A DNA stretch of 64,000 nt from Deltaproteobacteria bacterium (GTDB lineage: Bacteria; Desulfobacterota; Desulfobacteria; Desulfobacterales; JAHEIW01): NCBI GenBank assembly GCA_024639185.1, contig JAHEIW010000004.1, forward strand, positions 1-64,000, written 5' to 3'. Below are positions 1 to 8,306 of the stretch, piece by piece (positions within the stretch are counted from its first letter, which is position 1; each line of letters begins with the position of its first letter). The notes beneath the pieces are model-generated. The model searched no databases. It was not told the DNA's origin and worked only from the letters and a program-made list of their open reading frames with translations. The position numbers were made by a program, and so were the translations under genes.

Positions 1-150
1 ATTTGTTATTCCTGCTGATCGAGGAAAGGGCCTCCTGCTCAGAAGCGGACACTCCCGGGCCCCGGCAAGTAAACTCTTTAAGGAATTATATCGTTATCCC
101 GCCAGTGACGATACGTCTTTCTCATTTTAAGATACGAAGGAGGAAAATTC

Positions 151-1344
151 ATGACCAAAAAAATGTTTTCTAAATTCGCAATCATCTGCCTTGTTTTGGC
201 CTTTACAGTGGCCACCGCCGGTCTGGTATCGGCAGAAGAAAAGCCCAATGTCTTCGGGCTGCTTCTGGTCGGGCCGTATAACGATCACGGCTGGAGTCAG
301 GCCCACTATGAAGGCGGCAAGTATGTTGAAAAAATGGTGCCGGGCGCCAAGATGATTTACATTGACAAAGTTAATCCGGCCGACCGCCAGGGGGTGACCA
401 TTCCGCAACTGGTTGACGATATGGTCGAAAAAGGCGCCAAGCTGATCATTGCCAACTCTGACGATATGAAAGACGGCACCCGCGAGGCCGCCGCCATGCA
501 TCCGGATGTTTACTTCATTCATATCTCCGGAGACGATGTACTGACCGGCAAAGCGCCCAAGAATCTGAGCAATTTAATGGGCCGCATGGAGTACGGCAAA
601 ATGATGGCCGGTTTTGCCGCCGCCCTGACCACCAAATCCGGAAAAATAGGCTATCTGGGGCCACTCATCAACGAAGAAACACGCCGGCTGGCTGCCTGCG
701 CCTATCTGGGTGCGAAATATGCCTGGGCGAATGTGCTTAAAAAAGATCCCAAACAGCTGAAATTTCAGGTGACCTGGATTGGCTTCTGGTTCAATATTCC
801 CGGCGTAACAGCCGATCCGACCCAGGTGGCTCAGAATTTCTTTAACACCGGCCATGATGTGGTCATCTCCGGCATTGATACCACCGAAGCCGTGGTGGTG
901 GCCAAACAGAAAAAGCAGGAAGGCAAAGCGGTCTGGGCGATCCCGTATGACTACATCGGTGCCTGTGAAGGCGCAGATGACGTCTGTCTGGGCGTGCCCT
1001 ACTTTAACTGGGGCCCGAGTTATGTTGACTTTGTGAAAGCCGCCTTCGATGGAAAATGGAAATCCAAATGGGTCTGGCTGGGACCGGACTGGAAAAACAT
1101 CAATAACCCCGATACCAGCACCATTGGATTTACCAAAGGACCTGCACTTTCAGCCGATGCCCAAAAACAGCTGGCCGGCTTTATCAAAGCTCTGGGCGCC
1201 AAAAAAATCAACCTGTTCAAGGGCCCCCTGAATTATCAGGATGGCAGCCCGTTTGTCAAAGCCGGTCAAACCGCCAGCGACAAGCAGATCTGGTATATGG
1301 AGCAGTTGTTGGAGGGGATGGAGGGAGCCAGTAGCGCCAAATAA
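151..1344 (+). CDS. BMP-family ABC transporter substrate-binding protein
   Basis: Periplasmic binding protein of the BMP (basic membrane protein, PF02608) family, whose characterised members bind purine nucleosides or related small molecules. The 397-residue product starts with a clear signal peptide (hydrophobic run from residue 8, probable cleavage near VSA-EE, about residue 29). The early motif GPYNDHGWSQAHYEGG matches the family pattern GxxNDxGWxxxxYEG. A strong AAGGAGG lies 8 bases before the ATG. It is followed, after a repeat and a terminator, by an ATPase and two permeases of the same importer class, so all four probably form one system. The exact ligand cannot be read from sequence. 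The 150 bases upstream hold no motif I recognise. Confidence 0.93.
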   Translation: MTKKMFSKFAIICLVLAFTVATAGLVSAEEKPNVFGLLLVGPYNDHGWSQAHYEGGKYVEKMVPGAKMIYIDKVNPADRQGVTIPQLVDDMVEKGAKLIIANSDDMKDGTREAAAMHPDVYFIHISGDDVLTGKAPKNLSNLMGRMEYGKMMAGFAAALTTKSGKIGYLGPLINEETRRLAACAYLGAKYAWANVLKKDPKQLKFQVTWIGFWFNIPGVTADPTQVAQNFFNTGHDVVISGIDTTEAVVVAKQKKQEGKAVWAIPYDYIGACEGADDVCLGVPYFNWGPSYVDFVKAAFDGKWKSKWVWLGPDWKNINNPDTSTIGFTKGPALSADAQKQLAGFIKALGAKKINLFKGPLNYQDGSPFVKAGQTASDKQIWYMEQLLEGMEGASSAK

Positions 1345-1423
1345 TTTTTAATTTCTAAATGGGTCTTTTTCGCTTTGTTTTGATGAGCGGTGTTCTCCGC
1401 GAATTTCAGCCTTCGACGTACTC

Positions 1424-1675
1424 CCTGAATCTTGCATGAAAATTAATGCGAAGTTGAGAGTGAGCTTAAAGACAGCACGTCAAGTATACTATTGAAGTAC
1501 AAATATAGAGCCGCTCAGTATAATGGATAAAAATCATTTTATCGCATTAATTTTCACCCTGCGGGCGAGCCGGAGGCTTCCATCTGCAGCGTTATTCAGA
1601 GCGAAGCATAGTTTACTATAGCTTCGCCCTGAAATGCCTTGCATATGAAAGCCTCCAACTCGTGCAAAATCCAGG
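1424..1675 (+). repeat. dispersed palindromic MITE-like element, copy A
   Basis: This 252-bp stretch begins CCTGAATCTTGCATGAAAATTAA and ends with CGTGCAAAATCCAGG, giving imperfect ~15-bp terminal inverted repeats. The interior carries nested palindromes, including GGAGGCTT-CATCTGC against ATGAAAGCCTCC and GAAGCATAGT against ACTATAGCTTCGCC. A near full-length second copy lies at 55677-55938 and a core-only copy in opposite orientation at 58293-58400. It separates the BMP protein gene from the ATPase gene. There is no coding capacity, so it looks like a non-autonomous mobile or REP-derived element. Confidence 0.8.
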
Positions 1676-1879
1676 TACTAATTGTACGCCTCCTTGCAAA
1701 CTCCTTGCCGCGCCATAGCTTCTTGACCTCCAAAGCTTAAGCGAAGGAGGTTGGCGACGGCGGGTCATGCGGCCTTGTGCATTGAAAAAATTCCCCATTC
1801 ATAAAGCGAAAATTTTACTATTTTAAAAAGTATTGTGCCTTAAAGATTTATATCAAATATTCATCAACTAAAAATATAA

Positions 1880-1918
1880 GGTGCAGAAGGAGACATCGAG
1901 CCTTCTGCACCTTTTTAT
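1880..1918 (+). terminator. strong rho-independent terminator
   Basis: A perfect 11-bp stem, GGTGCAGAAGG against CCTTCTGCACC, with a 10-base loop is followed by TTTTTATTTTT. It lies about 540 bases after the BMP gene and about 110 bases before the ATPase start. It should end transcripts from the binding-protein gene, so the ATPase and permeases either depend on partial read-through (giving an excess of binding protein) or have their own promoter. Confidence 0.9.
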
Positions 1919-2023
1919 TTTTCAGTACTTCAGTACGCCAAAAAAAATCCAAAAAAGGCAAATTCCCTTTGTGCTCACCAATGAAATGCGTTAATAGCTC
2001 CTGTGTGGAAGAAGGAAGAAACC

Positions 2024-3484
2024 ATGCAAATTGAGCTGCAGGAAATCCATAAATACTATGGACCCGTTAAAGCCAACGAGGGGGTCGATCTAAAGGTGCT
2101 GCCCGGTGAAATCCACGGCATCCTGGGCGAAAACGGTGCCGGCAAAAGCACCTTGATGAAAATCCTGGCGGGGTTCAGTCTGCCGACACGCGGAACGGTT
2201 CTGGCCGACGGTGCTGTGGTTGATTACCGCGATCCGGCCCGGGCCGCCGATCTGGGCATCGGCATGCTCTATCAGGACCCGCTTGATTTTCCGCTCTTGA
2301 CCGTTCTGGATAATTTTATGCTCGGCCAAACCGAAGGCCTCAACCCGCAAAGAAAAAGCTTTCGCCTGCGGTTTGCCGATCTCTCAGAAGCCCTCCATTT
2401 TAACTTAAAGCCGGATGCGGCCTTAAACTCGATGACCATCGGCGAGCGCCAGCAGCTTGAAATCATCCGACTCATGTCTCTGGGCATCCAGGTGCTCATT
2501 TTAGATGAGCCGACCACCGGCATTTCCAGCACCCAGAAAGAGATTCTGTTTAATGCCCTCAAGAAACTGGCCGCTGAGGGCAAAAGCATCATCCTGGTGT
2601 CGCATAAGCTCGAAGATGTCGAGGCGCTGTGTGACCGCGTCACCGTGTTGCGCCAGGGCAAGGTCACCGGCGGGATGGATCGGCCGTTTGATTCCCGGGG
2701 GCTTCTGGAAATGATGTTTGGAACACCGCCGGTTTTCCCACCGCGCTGCGCGGAAACGCCGGGCAAGGAAGTTCTGGTCATGAAGCAGGTGTATGGCAGC
2801 GGCGGGCGCGCCGGGCTGCAGGACTGTGATGCCGTCATTCGTGAGGGGGAAGTCGTCGGTCTGGCCGGGCTCGAAGGCAGCGGGCAGGGAGTATTTTTGC
2901 GCATTGCCGGCGGGTTGAAACCGGCCCGCCGCGGTTCCGTCAGCCTGCTGGGCAGCGACATGCACGCTAAAAATCACCATGCCTTCAAACAACGGGGTGT
3001 TTCCTTTTTGCCGGCCTCGCGTCTGGAAGAAGGGCTGATCGCAGGCATGCGCATCACCGAGCATTTTGCGCTCCAGTCCAATCAGCAGCATTTTTTAGTT
3101 CGCTGGCCGGAGGCCCTGCAGCAGGCCACCCGGCAAATCGAAAAATTTCAAATCAAAGGCCGGCCGGATTCAACGGTCGATGAGCTTTCGGGGGGCAACC
3201 AGCAGCGACTGTTGTTGTCCTTTCTGCCCGCAGATCCGCAGTTGTTGCTGCTTGAAAATCCCACCCGCGGGCTGGACATCGAATCGGTCAACTGGGTCTG
3301 GCAGCATTTACACACCTACTGCACCCAAAGAACCAGTATTGTTTTTTCATCGCCCGAGCTGGATGAGATTTTGATGGTGGCCGATCGTGTGCTGGTTTTT
3401 TTCAACGGGCGGGTGATCAAAGAAGTTGATGCAGCTAAGACGGACACCCAGGAATTAGGCAGAGCTGTAGCGGGAAAAATTTAA
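2024..3484 (+). CDS. ABC transporter ATPase, double-domain sugar/nucleoside type
   Basis: Fused ATPase of the RbsA/NupO class that would energise the BMP importer. The first domain has Walker A GENGAGKST, signature TIGERQQLE and Walker B LILDEPTTG with HKLEDV as H-loop. The second has a degenerate Walker A (GLEGSGQG, lacking the catalytic Lys), signature LSGGNQQ and LLLENPTRG where Asp-Glu is normally expected. One competent and one degenerate site is common in this family. The ORF track starts at GTG 2003, but ATG 2024 sits 7 bases after GAAGGAAG and gives the usual N-terminus (MQIELQEIHKYYG), so it is preferred. The permease genes follow on the same strand. Confidence 0.92.
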   Translation: MQIELQEIHKYYGPVKANEGVDLKVLPGEIHGILGENGAGKSTLMKILAGFSLPTRGTVLADGAVVDYRDPARAADLGIGMLYQDPLDFPLLTVLDNFMLGQTEGLNPQRKSFRLRFADLSEALHFNLKPDAALNSMTIGERQQLEIIRLMSLGIQVLILDEPTTGISSTQKEILFNALKKLAAEGKSIILVSHKLEDVEALCDRVTVLRQGKVTGGMDRPFDSRGLLEMMFGTPPVFPPRCAETPGKEVLVMKQVYGSGGRAGLQDCDAVIREGEVVGLAGLEGSGQGVFLRIAGGLKPARRGSVSLLGSDMHAKNHHAFKQRGVSFLPASRLEEGLIAGMRITEHFALQSNQQHFLVRWPEALQQATRQIEKFQIKGRPDSTVDELSGGNQQRLLLSFLPADPQLLLLENPTRGLDIESVNWVWQHLHTYCTQRTSIVFSSPELDEILMVADRVLVFFNGRVIKEVDAAKTDTQELGRAVAGKI

Positions 3485-3685
3485 AAAATAAAATTTCTTA
3501 AATTCAATCGCACTATTAGCTTTTAACCAAAAAAAACAGGATTTAAATCCGAAGTACGCCTGATCTTATAAAATTGGCCGAGATACGAAACAAATTCAAA
3601 ATCCTAAATATCAATTTCTCAAACTTGTTTTGAGTTTTGGTCATTTGAAATTTGTATTTGCCCTTCGGCTGGTCTTAGGGTGGTG

Positions 3686-3725
3686 AGTCCTTCGACTTTG
3701 CTCAGGACCGTGAGCCTGTCGAACG
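3686..3725 (+). repeat. short nested palindromic repeat
   Basis: Within the 317-base gap between the ATPase and permease genes, TTCGAC...GTCGAA encloses GCTCA...TGAGC, a nested hairpin in the sequence AGTCCTTCGACTTTGCTCAGG and onward. It belongs to the widespread CCTTCGAC/GCTCAGG type of intergenic repeat seen in many environmental bacteria. The rest of the gap is AT-rich, with several TTCG/ATTTCG simple repeats and no gene. Confidence 0.6.
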
Positions 3726-3801
3726 GCGTGTCGAACCATTTCGAATTTCGATATTCGGATTTCGTATTTGGCGTAAACTAAATTAACGTCCTTTTAAAGG
3801 C

Positions 3802-4887
3802 ATGAACACTTCCAGAACAAACCTGATTTTACCACTGATACAGCAGTCCCGCCATGCGCTGGTGACGGTGGCAGCCGTGTTTTTTTTCACTTCCCTGGTG
3901 CTAATCATTGCCGGAGCGCCACCGCTGGCCGCTTATTATCATATTTTCAAAGGGTCGCTGGGGTCCTGGATCAAATTTTCGCATGTCATCAAAAGCTGGA
4001 TCCCGCTGACCCTGTGCGCCTGCGGTCTGCTGTTCACCTTTCGCATCGGGTTGTGGAACATCGGCATCGAGGGACAGGTGATGATGGGGGCCGTTTTTAC
4101 AACGGCTGTGCTGCGTCTGGGGTTGGAAAGCCAGATGCCGGCATTGGTTATTTTGGGTTCTATCCTTGCCGGCCTGGTCGGCGGTGCCCTGTGGGCCCTG
4201 TTCGCCGGGTTTCTGAAAACCAAAGGCGGCGTCAATGAAATCTTTGCCGGCCTCGGTCTCAATTTTGTGGCCCAGGGGGTGATTCTGTGGCTCATATTCG
4301 GCCCCTGGAAGCGGCCGGGGGTCGCTTCGATGAGCGGCACCGAGGTTTTTCCGCCGGCCTTGTGGCTGCCCCAGCTGGCTTCGATTCGGCTGTCTTTGCC
4401 GGCGCTGGTCATTGTCTGTCTGGCCCTGATTGTAACGGCTTTGATCCTGCGGTACACCAAAATCGGTCTGTATTTAAAGGCCATCGGTAATAATCCGTCG
4501 GCAGCCTATTTGTTCGGGCTCAAACCGGCCCGCAATATGGTGCTGGCCATGATTTTTACCGGCGGATTCGCCGGTGTGGCCGGAAGCCTTCAGGTCAGTG
4601 GGGTTTATCACCGCCTGCTGCCGGCCATATCCAGCAATTACGGGTATCTGGCTCTGCTGGTGGCCATGCTCTCCAATTATAATATCTGGCTGGTGCCCCT
4701 GGTGGCATTGTTTTTTGCCTGCCTGAATGTCGGCAGCATCCAGCTGCCCATGGCGCTGCAGCTGGATTCATCTTTAAGCGGGGTGATCCAGGGCGCCCTG
4801 GTGCTGGCTACGCTGGGTGTGCATGCATGGCGACGGCAAAGGGCAGAAGTCAGAGGACAGAAGGCAGAGGACCCGTCTTCGCTCTAG
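3802..4887 (+). CDS. ABC transporter permease (BPD_transp_2), BMP-associated
   Basis: Inner-membrane permease of the branched-chain/sugar type (PF02653), the YufP-like half of a BMP importer. The 361 residues carry about eight to ten hydrophobic segments from residue 20 on. The GLWNIGIEGQVMMGA segment and the loop KTKGGVNEIFAGLGLNFVA are typical of nucleoside permeases that pair with BMP proteins. The C-terminus ends in a charged tail (RRQRAEVRGQKAEDPSSL) running into a low-complexity stretch of repeated GGCAGAGG/CAGAAG, so the last ~12 residues may be a recent extension. The partner permease follows after 165 bases. Confidence 0.9.
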   Translation: MNTSRTNLILPLIQQSRHALVTVAAVFFFTSLVLIIAGAPPLAAYYHIFKGSLGSWIKFSHVIKSWIPLTLCACGLLFTFRIGLWNIGIEGQVMMGAVFTTAVLRLGLESQMPALVILGSILAGLVGGALWALFAGFLKTKGGVNEIFAGLGLNFVAQGVILWLIFGPWKRPGVASMSGTEVFPPALWLPQLASIRLSLPALVIVCLALIVTALILRYTKIGLYLKAIGNNPSAAYLFGLKPARNMVLAMIFTGGFAGVAGSLQVSGVYHRLLPAISSNYGYLALLVAMLSNYNIWLVPLVALFFACLNVGSIQLPMALQLDSSLSGVIQGALVLATLGVHAWRRQRAEVRGQKAEDPSSL

Positions 4888-5052
4888 CGAGCTTCGCCGC
4901 GGCAAACAGATGGCAGAGGAGTTTAAATTGCGGATTTCGGAATGCGGATTTCGGATTTATTGCATAATGCCAAAAACCTTGCGCCTAATGCCTTGCGCCG
5001 TGTGCCGGTGTGTGTACGGGACAAAATTGTTTTATGAAAAAAGCCAAGTAAC

Positions 5053-6033
5053 ATGATTGAACTCGATATTACGATATTATTTGCCGGCGTGATTGCCGGC
5101 GCCGCGCCGATCGTTCTGGCGGCTCTGGGCGAGACCATTACCGAAAAAGCCGGGCTGATCAACCTTTCGCTGGACGGCTCTATCTTGTTGAGCGCCATGG
5201 CGGCCTTTGCAGTTGCCTTTGAAACCCACAGCCTGCTGGCCGGGTTTGCCGCCGGTGCCCTGGTGGGCGCACTGATGGCACTGACCGTGGCGGTTTTCAG
5301 CATTTACCTGGGCCAGAACCAGGTGGCCGTCGGGTTTGTGTTAACCCTGATGGGCCGCGATCTGGCCTATTTTATCGGAAACCCGTATTCCCGCATCCAG
5401 GGGCCGCAGGTCAAGCCGCTGGCTGTTCCGCTGCTGGATAAGATGCTGTTTATCGGCGATGTGTTTTTTCACCATAATCTGCCGGTGTATTTCAGCCTGC
5501 TGCTGATTTTGCTGTGCTGGTGGTATGTCTATCACACGCCTTACGGCCTCAAGCTGCGCTCGGTGGGTGAGCACCCCCGGGCCGCTTTCGCCCGCGGAAT
5601 TAACCCCAAAAGATTGCAGTTATTGTATGCCATCTGCGGCGGCCTGATGGTGGGGTTGGCCGGAGCCACCTTTTCACTGGCCACCAAGCCCGGCTGGGGC
5701 CGCCCCCAGGGCGCCGAAGGCACCGGCTGGATTGCGCTGGCGCTGGTTATTTTCGGCGGCTGGAATCCGGTGCGCGCGGCCATCGGGGCCTATCTGTTTT
5801 CCTTTTTGCAGGTTCTGGGCATCTATCTGCAGGGATGGTTCCCGTCGGTGCCTGCCCAGGTCTTTCAGGTGGCGCCCTTTCCGCTGATGATTTTTACCCT
5901 CCTGATCATGTCTGTTGCCCAGAAAGAATCTGTGCAAATTTGGGCTGAAGGCAAAGCGCACGTCAAAGCCCTGCTGAACATGTTTTCGGGCATGGCGCCT
6001 TCGGCCCTGGGCAAGCCTTACCGTCCAGAATGA
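5053..6033 (+). CDS. ABC transporter permease (BPD_transp_2), second subunit
   Basis: Second membrane subunit of the BMP-type importer (YufQ-like), 326 residues with eight or more hydrophobic segments. Diagnostic segments include ALGETITEKAGLINLSLDGSILLSA near the N-terminus and HTPYGLKLRSVGEHPRAAFARGIN, the cytoplasmic EAA-like loop that contacts the ATPase. ATG 5053 overlaps no upstream gene. The two permeases are different sequences and should form a heterodimer. The next 150 bases carry a repeat with a terminator-like hairpin, which probably ends the operon. Confidence 0.9.
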   Translation: MIELDITILFAGVIAGAAPIVLAALGETITEKAGLINLSLDGSILLSAMAAFAVAFETHSLLAGFAAGALVGALMALTVAVFSIYLGQNQVAVGFVLTLMGRDLAYFIGNPYSRIQGPQVKPLAVPLLDKMLFIGDVFFHHNLPVYFSLLLILLCWWYVYHTPYGLKLRSVGEHPRAAFARGINPKRLQLLYAICGGLMVGLAGATFSLATKPGWGRPQGAEGTGWIALALVIFGGWNPVRAAIGAYLFSFLQVLGIYLQGWFPSVPAQVFQVAPFPLMIFTLLIMSVAQKESVQIWAEGKAHVKALLNMFSGMAPSALGKPYRPE

Positions 6034-6180
6034 TCTTAGGCTTTCACACCCGCTCCCTCTGGTCGCTCGAGACGCAGAGGGCGCAGAGAACTTTCTTTTT
6101 TTGGTTTCTGGTGAGAGGCCAGAAAACAAAAATCCCAGGCTCCCAAAAGGCCATTTGGGATTATCATTAATTTCGTGTAA

Positions 6181-6292
6181 AAGCCGCTTTATAGTGGCTG
6201 TCAAAAAAACGTTCCGATTGCGGGAGGTTTTTTATGTTACAACACTTGTGCCGCCATGCTTTGTACGGAACATTAATTTGACAAGCGGTATA
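6181..6292 (+). repeat. ~112-bp intergenic repeat, copy 1 (contains terminator-like hairpin)
   Basis: The sequence runs from AGCCGCTTTATAGTGGC through GTCAAAAAAACGTTCC...GGGAGGTTTTTT to TGCCGCCATGC...TTGACAAGCGGTATAA. It is clearly related to 10019-10135 read on the other strand (GTCAAAAAAACGTTCC, TGCCGCCATCC and ACAAGCGG blocks in the same order) and, for the last 70 bases, to 8129-8202. AAAAAAACGTTCC against GGGAGGTTTTTT can fold into a terminator-like hairpin just after the importer operon. The rest of the gap 6034-6390 holds a possible promoter (TTGACT near 6357) for the next gene. Confidence 0.72.
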
Positions 6293-6390
6293 ATACGTTA
6301 ACTAAGCTAAATTTTCAGCAATCTGATAGCATTTGAAATGTGTGATGATTTCAAACTTGACTTACAAAATATCCATGTTAAATTGTAACT

Positions 6391-7551
6391 ATGTTTCAAC
6401 GATGGATAGAAATGCCTTTTCGTAGAAGTTGTCTGATTATTGGCTCGCGCCGTTCCGGGAAAACGACACTTCTGAAGCATCGTTATCCGGATTGGCCATA
6501 CGCCACCTTGGACGATTTGGATTATCTTGATTGGGCCAAACGCGATCCAAAGGGCCTAATCAGCCATTTGGGCGATAAGGCAATCATCGATGAAATTCAA
6601 CGTCTGCCAATGCTCACGATAGCCGTTAAATATGCCGTCGATAACGAAAAAGCCAGGTTTTTAATGACCGGTTCGAGCACCCTCGGTCTGCTGGATGCAG
6701 CGGCCGATTCCCTTGCCGGGCGCATAGACATCATATCGCTGCCGACTGCTTGCTGGGGAGAAGAATTGGGAGGTCCCACGCATTCTTTTTTTAGCGATCA
6801 AGCCCCCCCACTTCAAATCAAAGAGGCCCTCCGCAGTCTTTCGGGAGCTATGACCTATGGCCAATTTCCCGAAGTGCTTATTCAGAAAAAAGATAGCGAC
6901 AAACACGAAGTGTTGGTGAATTACCGCAATACCTATTTTACACGGGACCTGATGCAGCTGTCCAACATCGAGAACCTGGATGGTCTATTAGCGGTATTGC
7001 AGCATCTGGCGCGATCTATGGGATCGCATCTGGAAGTTTCCAATTTCGCCAGAGAGGCAGGCATCAGCCACCCAACAACAAAAAAATATCTTAATGCCTT
7101 GCAGCAAGCTCAGCTGACCTTTAAGCTCTACGGTTACCAGTTCGGTCCCGCGAAACGCTATATCAAGGCTGCAAAAACGTATTTCGCCGACATCGGCATT
7201 ATCCACAGCCTGAATGCCCGCATCGGCACCGGCCAACTTTTTGAAAATTTCGTTCTGGCGGAATTTGAAAAGCGCAGAAAACTTGGCATGATTAAAACAG
7301 ATCAGTTCTTCTATTATAAAAGCGCCGGAGGAAACGAAATCGATCTGGTCTTCGAAGTGGATAATACTGTTCATGCCATTGAAATCAAATCGACTAAAAG
7401 ACCGGCACCCCGGGATTTGCACAATCTGAAAAAGTTCAGCGACAGCCTGAACCGCCCTGTGCGGCGCTATCTTATTTACATGGGAGAAAAATACCGAACA
7501 ACAGAGGATATCCGGCTGATTCCCGCCGCTGCTTTATTCAGAGGGCAATAA
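6391..7551 (+). CDS. AAA ATPase with C-terminal DUF4143 domain
   Basis: ATP-binding protein of the AAA_14/DUF4143 family, a large group of accessory-genome ATPases of unknown cellular role. Walker A is GSRRSGKTTLL near residue 20, and the Walker B-like AIIDEIQRLP is near 65. A sensor-like MTGSSTLGLL follows, then a winged-helix-like middle region (FAREAGISHPTTKKYLNAL). The C-terminal module contains GNEIDLVFE...AIEIKST, the E-x-D...E-x-K layout of a restriction-endonuclease-like fold. The length of 386 residues is normal, and the gene looks intact. It is a monocistronic accessory gene between repeats, on the same island as the unrelated ATPase at 8307. Confidence 0.88.
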   Translation: MFQRWIEMPFRRSCLIIGSRRSGKTTLLKHRYPDWPYATLDDLDYLDWAKRDPKGLISHLGDKAIIDEIQRLPMLTIAVKYAVDNEKARFLMTGSSTLGLLDAAADSLAGRIDIISLPTACWGEELGGPTHSFFSDQAPPLQIKEALRSLSGAMTYGQFPEVLIQKKDSDKHEVLVNYRNTYFTRDLMQLSNIENLDGLLAVLQHLARSMGSHLEVSNFAREAGISHPTTKKYLNALQQAQLTFKLYGYQFGPAKRYIKAAKTYFADIGIIHSLNARIGTGQLFENFVLAEFEKRRKLGMIKTDQFFYYKSAGGNEIDLVFEVDNTVHAIEIKSTKRPAPRDLHNLKKFSDSLNRPVRRYLIYMGEKYRTTEDIRLIPAAALFRGQ

Positions 7552-7667
7552 GCCCTAATTAACCTTGGCCGTTAAACACATTCAACCCCGGTAAGAAGTT
7601 CCCTTCTAACCCTCTCTTTTTTACAAACCCTGCCGCCTGAGTGAGATACCTCACCCTATAAAATAAA

Positions 7668-8020
7668 GGGACGTTGTTGATTTGTTGCGCAACTTTGTAC
7701 AAGCATAATAGTGGTTGCTGCAAACGCTTTGTAAGATTATTCTCGCACGCAAACCTGCGTCGCTGAATACAATCAGCTTATTACTATATTTGTGAAGTAT
7801 CGCACATGCGACGTTCTGCCTTGGCAGTTTCTGTATTCGTTGAAGCTACGCTGGAAATGGACGACAGCAGGCGTTGGGCGCCAAGGCTCAAAGAATGTGG
7901 TGTAACGTGGTTTAAGGTGCTCTGTCCGGATTGAAGGTGTAATTTTTTGGCAATACTCCATCGCTCCATCATTCCATTCAGTTTATTCAATCAAGTTGCG
8001 CAACAAATCAACAACGTCCC
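7668..8020 (+). mobile_element. MITE-like element with perfect 28-bp terminal inverted repeats
   Basis: GGGACGTTGTTGATTTGTTGCGCAACTT at 7668-7695 recurs as its exact reverse complement at 7993-8020, giving a 353-bp element with 28/28 matching ends. No convincing gene lies inside; the two 60-70 codon minus-strand ORFs overlap each other in different frames. A solo, slightly diverged copy of the end sequence is at 9566-9590. The GGGACG start is shared with the REP sequences around the RAYT gene at 30002, suggesting a RAYT-type or other trans-acting transposase moved it. It fills the gap between the two ATPase genes. Confidence 0.8.
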
Positions 8021-8128
8021 CTTAGTTGGCCCAATCCAGCCTTCGCAGCCGGTGCTGCTTCGGCGGAGTCGGCAACTCCGGCACTCTACCGGTGTTTTGG
8101 CATAGGGCATGGCGTAGGGCGGATCACT

Positions 8129-8202
8129 CGTTTTTTACTACAATACTTATGCCGCCATCCTTTTTTGCGTTATTCCGAACATTATTATGGCAAGCGGTAT
8201 AA
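8129..8202 (+). repeat. intergenic repeat, copy 2 (partial)
   Basis: CGTTTTTTACTACAATACTTATGCCGCCATCC...CCGAACATTATTATGGCAAGCGGTATAA matches the right-hand 70 bases of copy 1 (6181-6292) and of the inverted copy 3 (10019-10135). The ends TTATGCCGC and GCGGTATAA form an inverted pair. It lies directly upstream of the second ATPase gene and probably overlaps its leader. Confidence 0.7.
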
Positions 8203-8234
8203 ATAGTTTGACAGAAAACATTTTGCATACTATT

Positions 8235-8294
8235 TTAGTTAACAAAATGTTACTAATTATAAATTTATTATTTGTTAACAATATGTTACTAACA
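8235..8294 (+). promoter_or_regulatory. tandem palindromic sites upstream of ATPase gene (putative operator)
   Basis: Two near-identical, imperfectly palindromic sequences, TTAGTTAACAAAATGTTACTAA (8235-8256) and TTTGTTAACAATATGTTACTAA (from 8271), sit 36 bases apart, centre to centre about three to four helical turns. They end 12 bases before the ATG at 8307. A tandem palindrome in this position is typical of a repressor or autoregulator site. No DNA-binding regulator is adjacent, so the ligand protein is unknown. Confidence 0.5.
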
Positions 8295-8306
8295 ACAGGT
8301 ATACAC

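Noticed and set aside
1-150. Possible riboswitch upstream of the BMP gene
   Set aside because: No known aptamer consensus (purine, preQ1, guanidine) could be recognised.
7784-7990. Minus-strand ORFs of 62-68 codons inside the MITE-like element
   Set aside because: Overlapping frames in a palindromic element; no domain.
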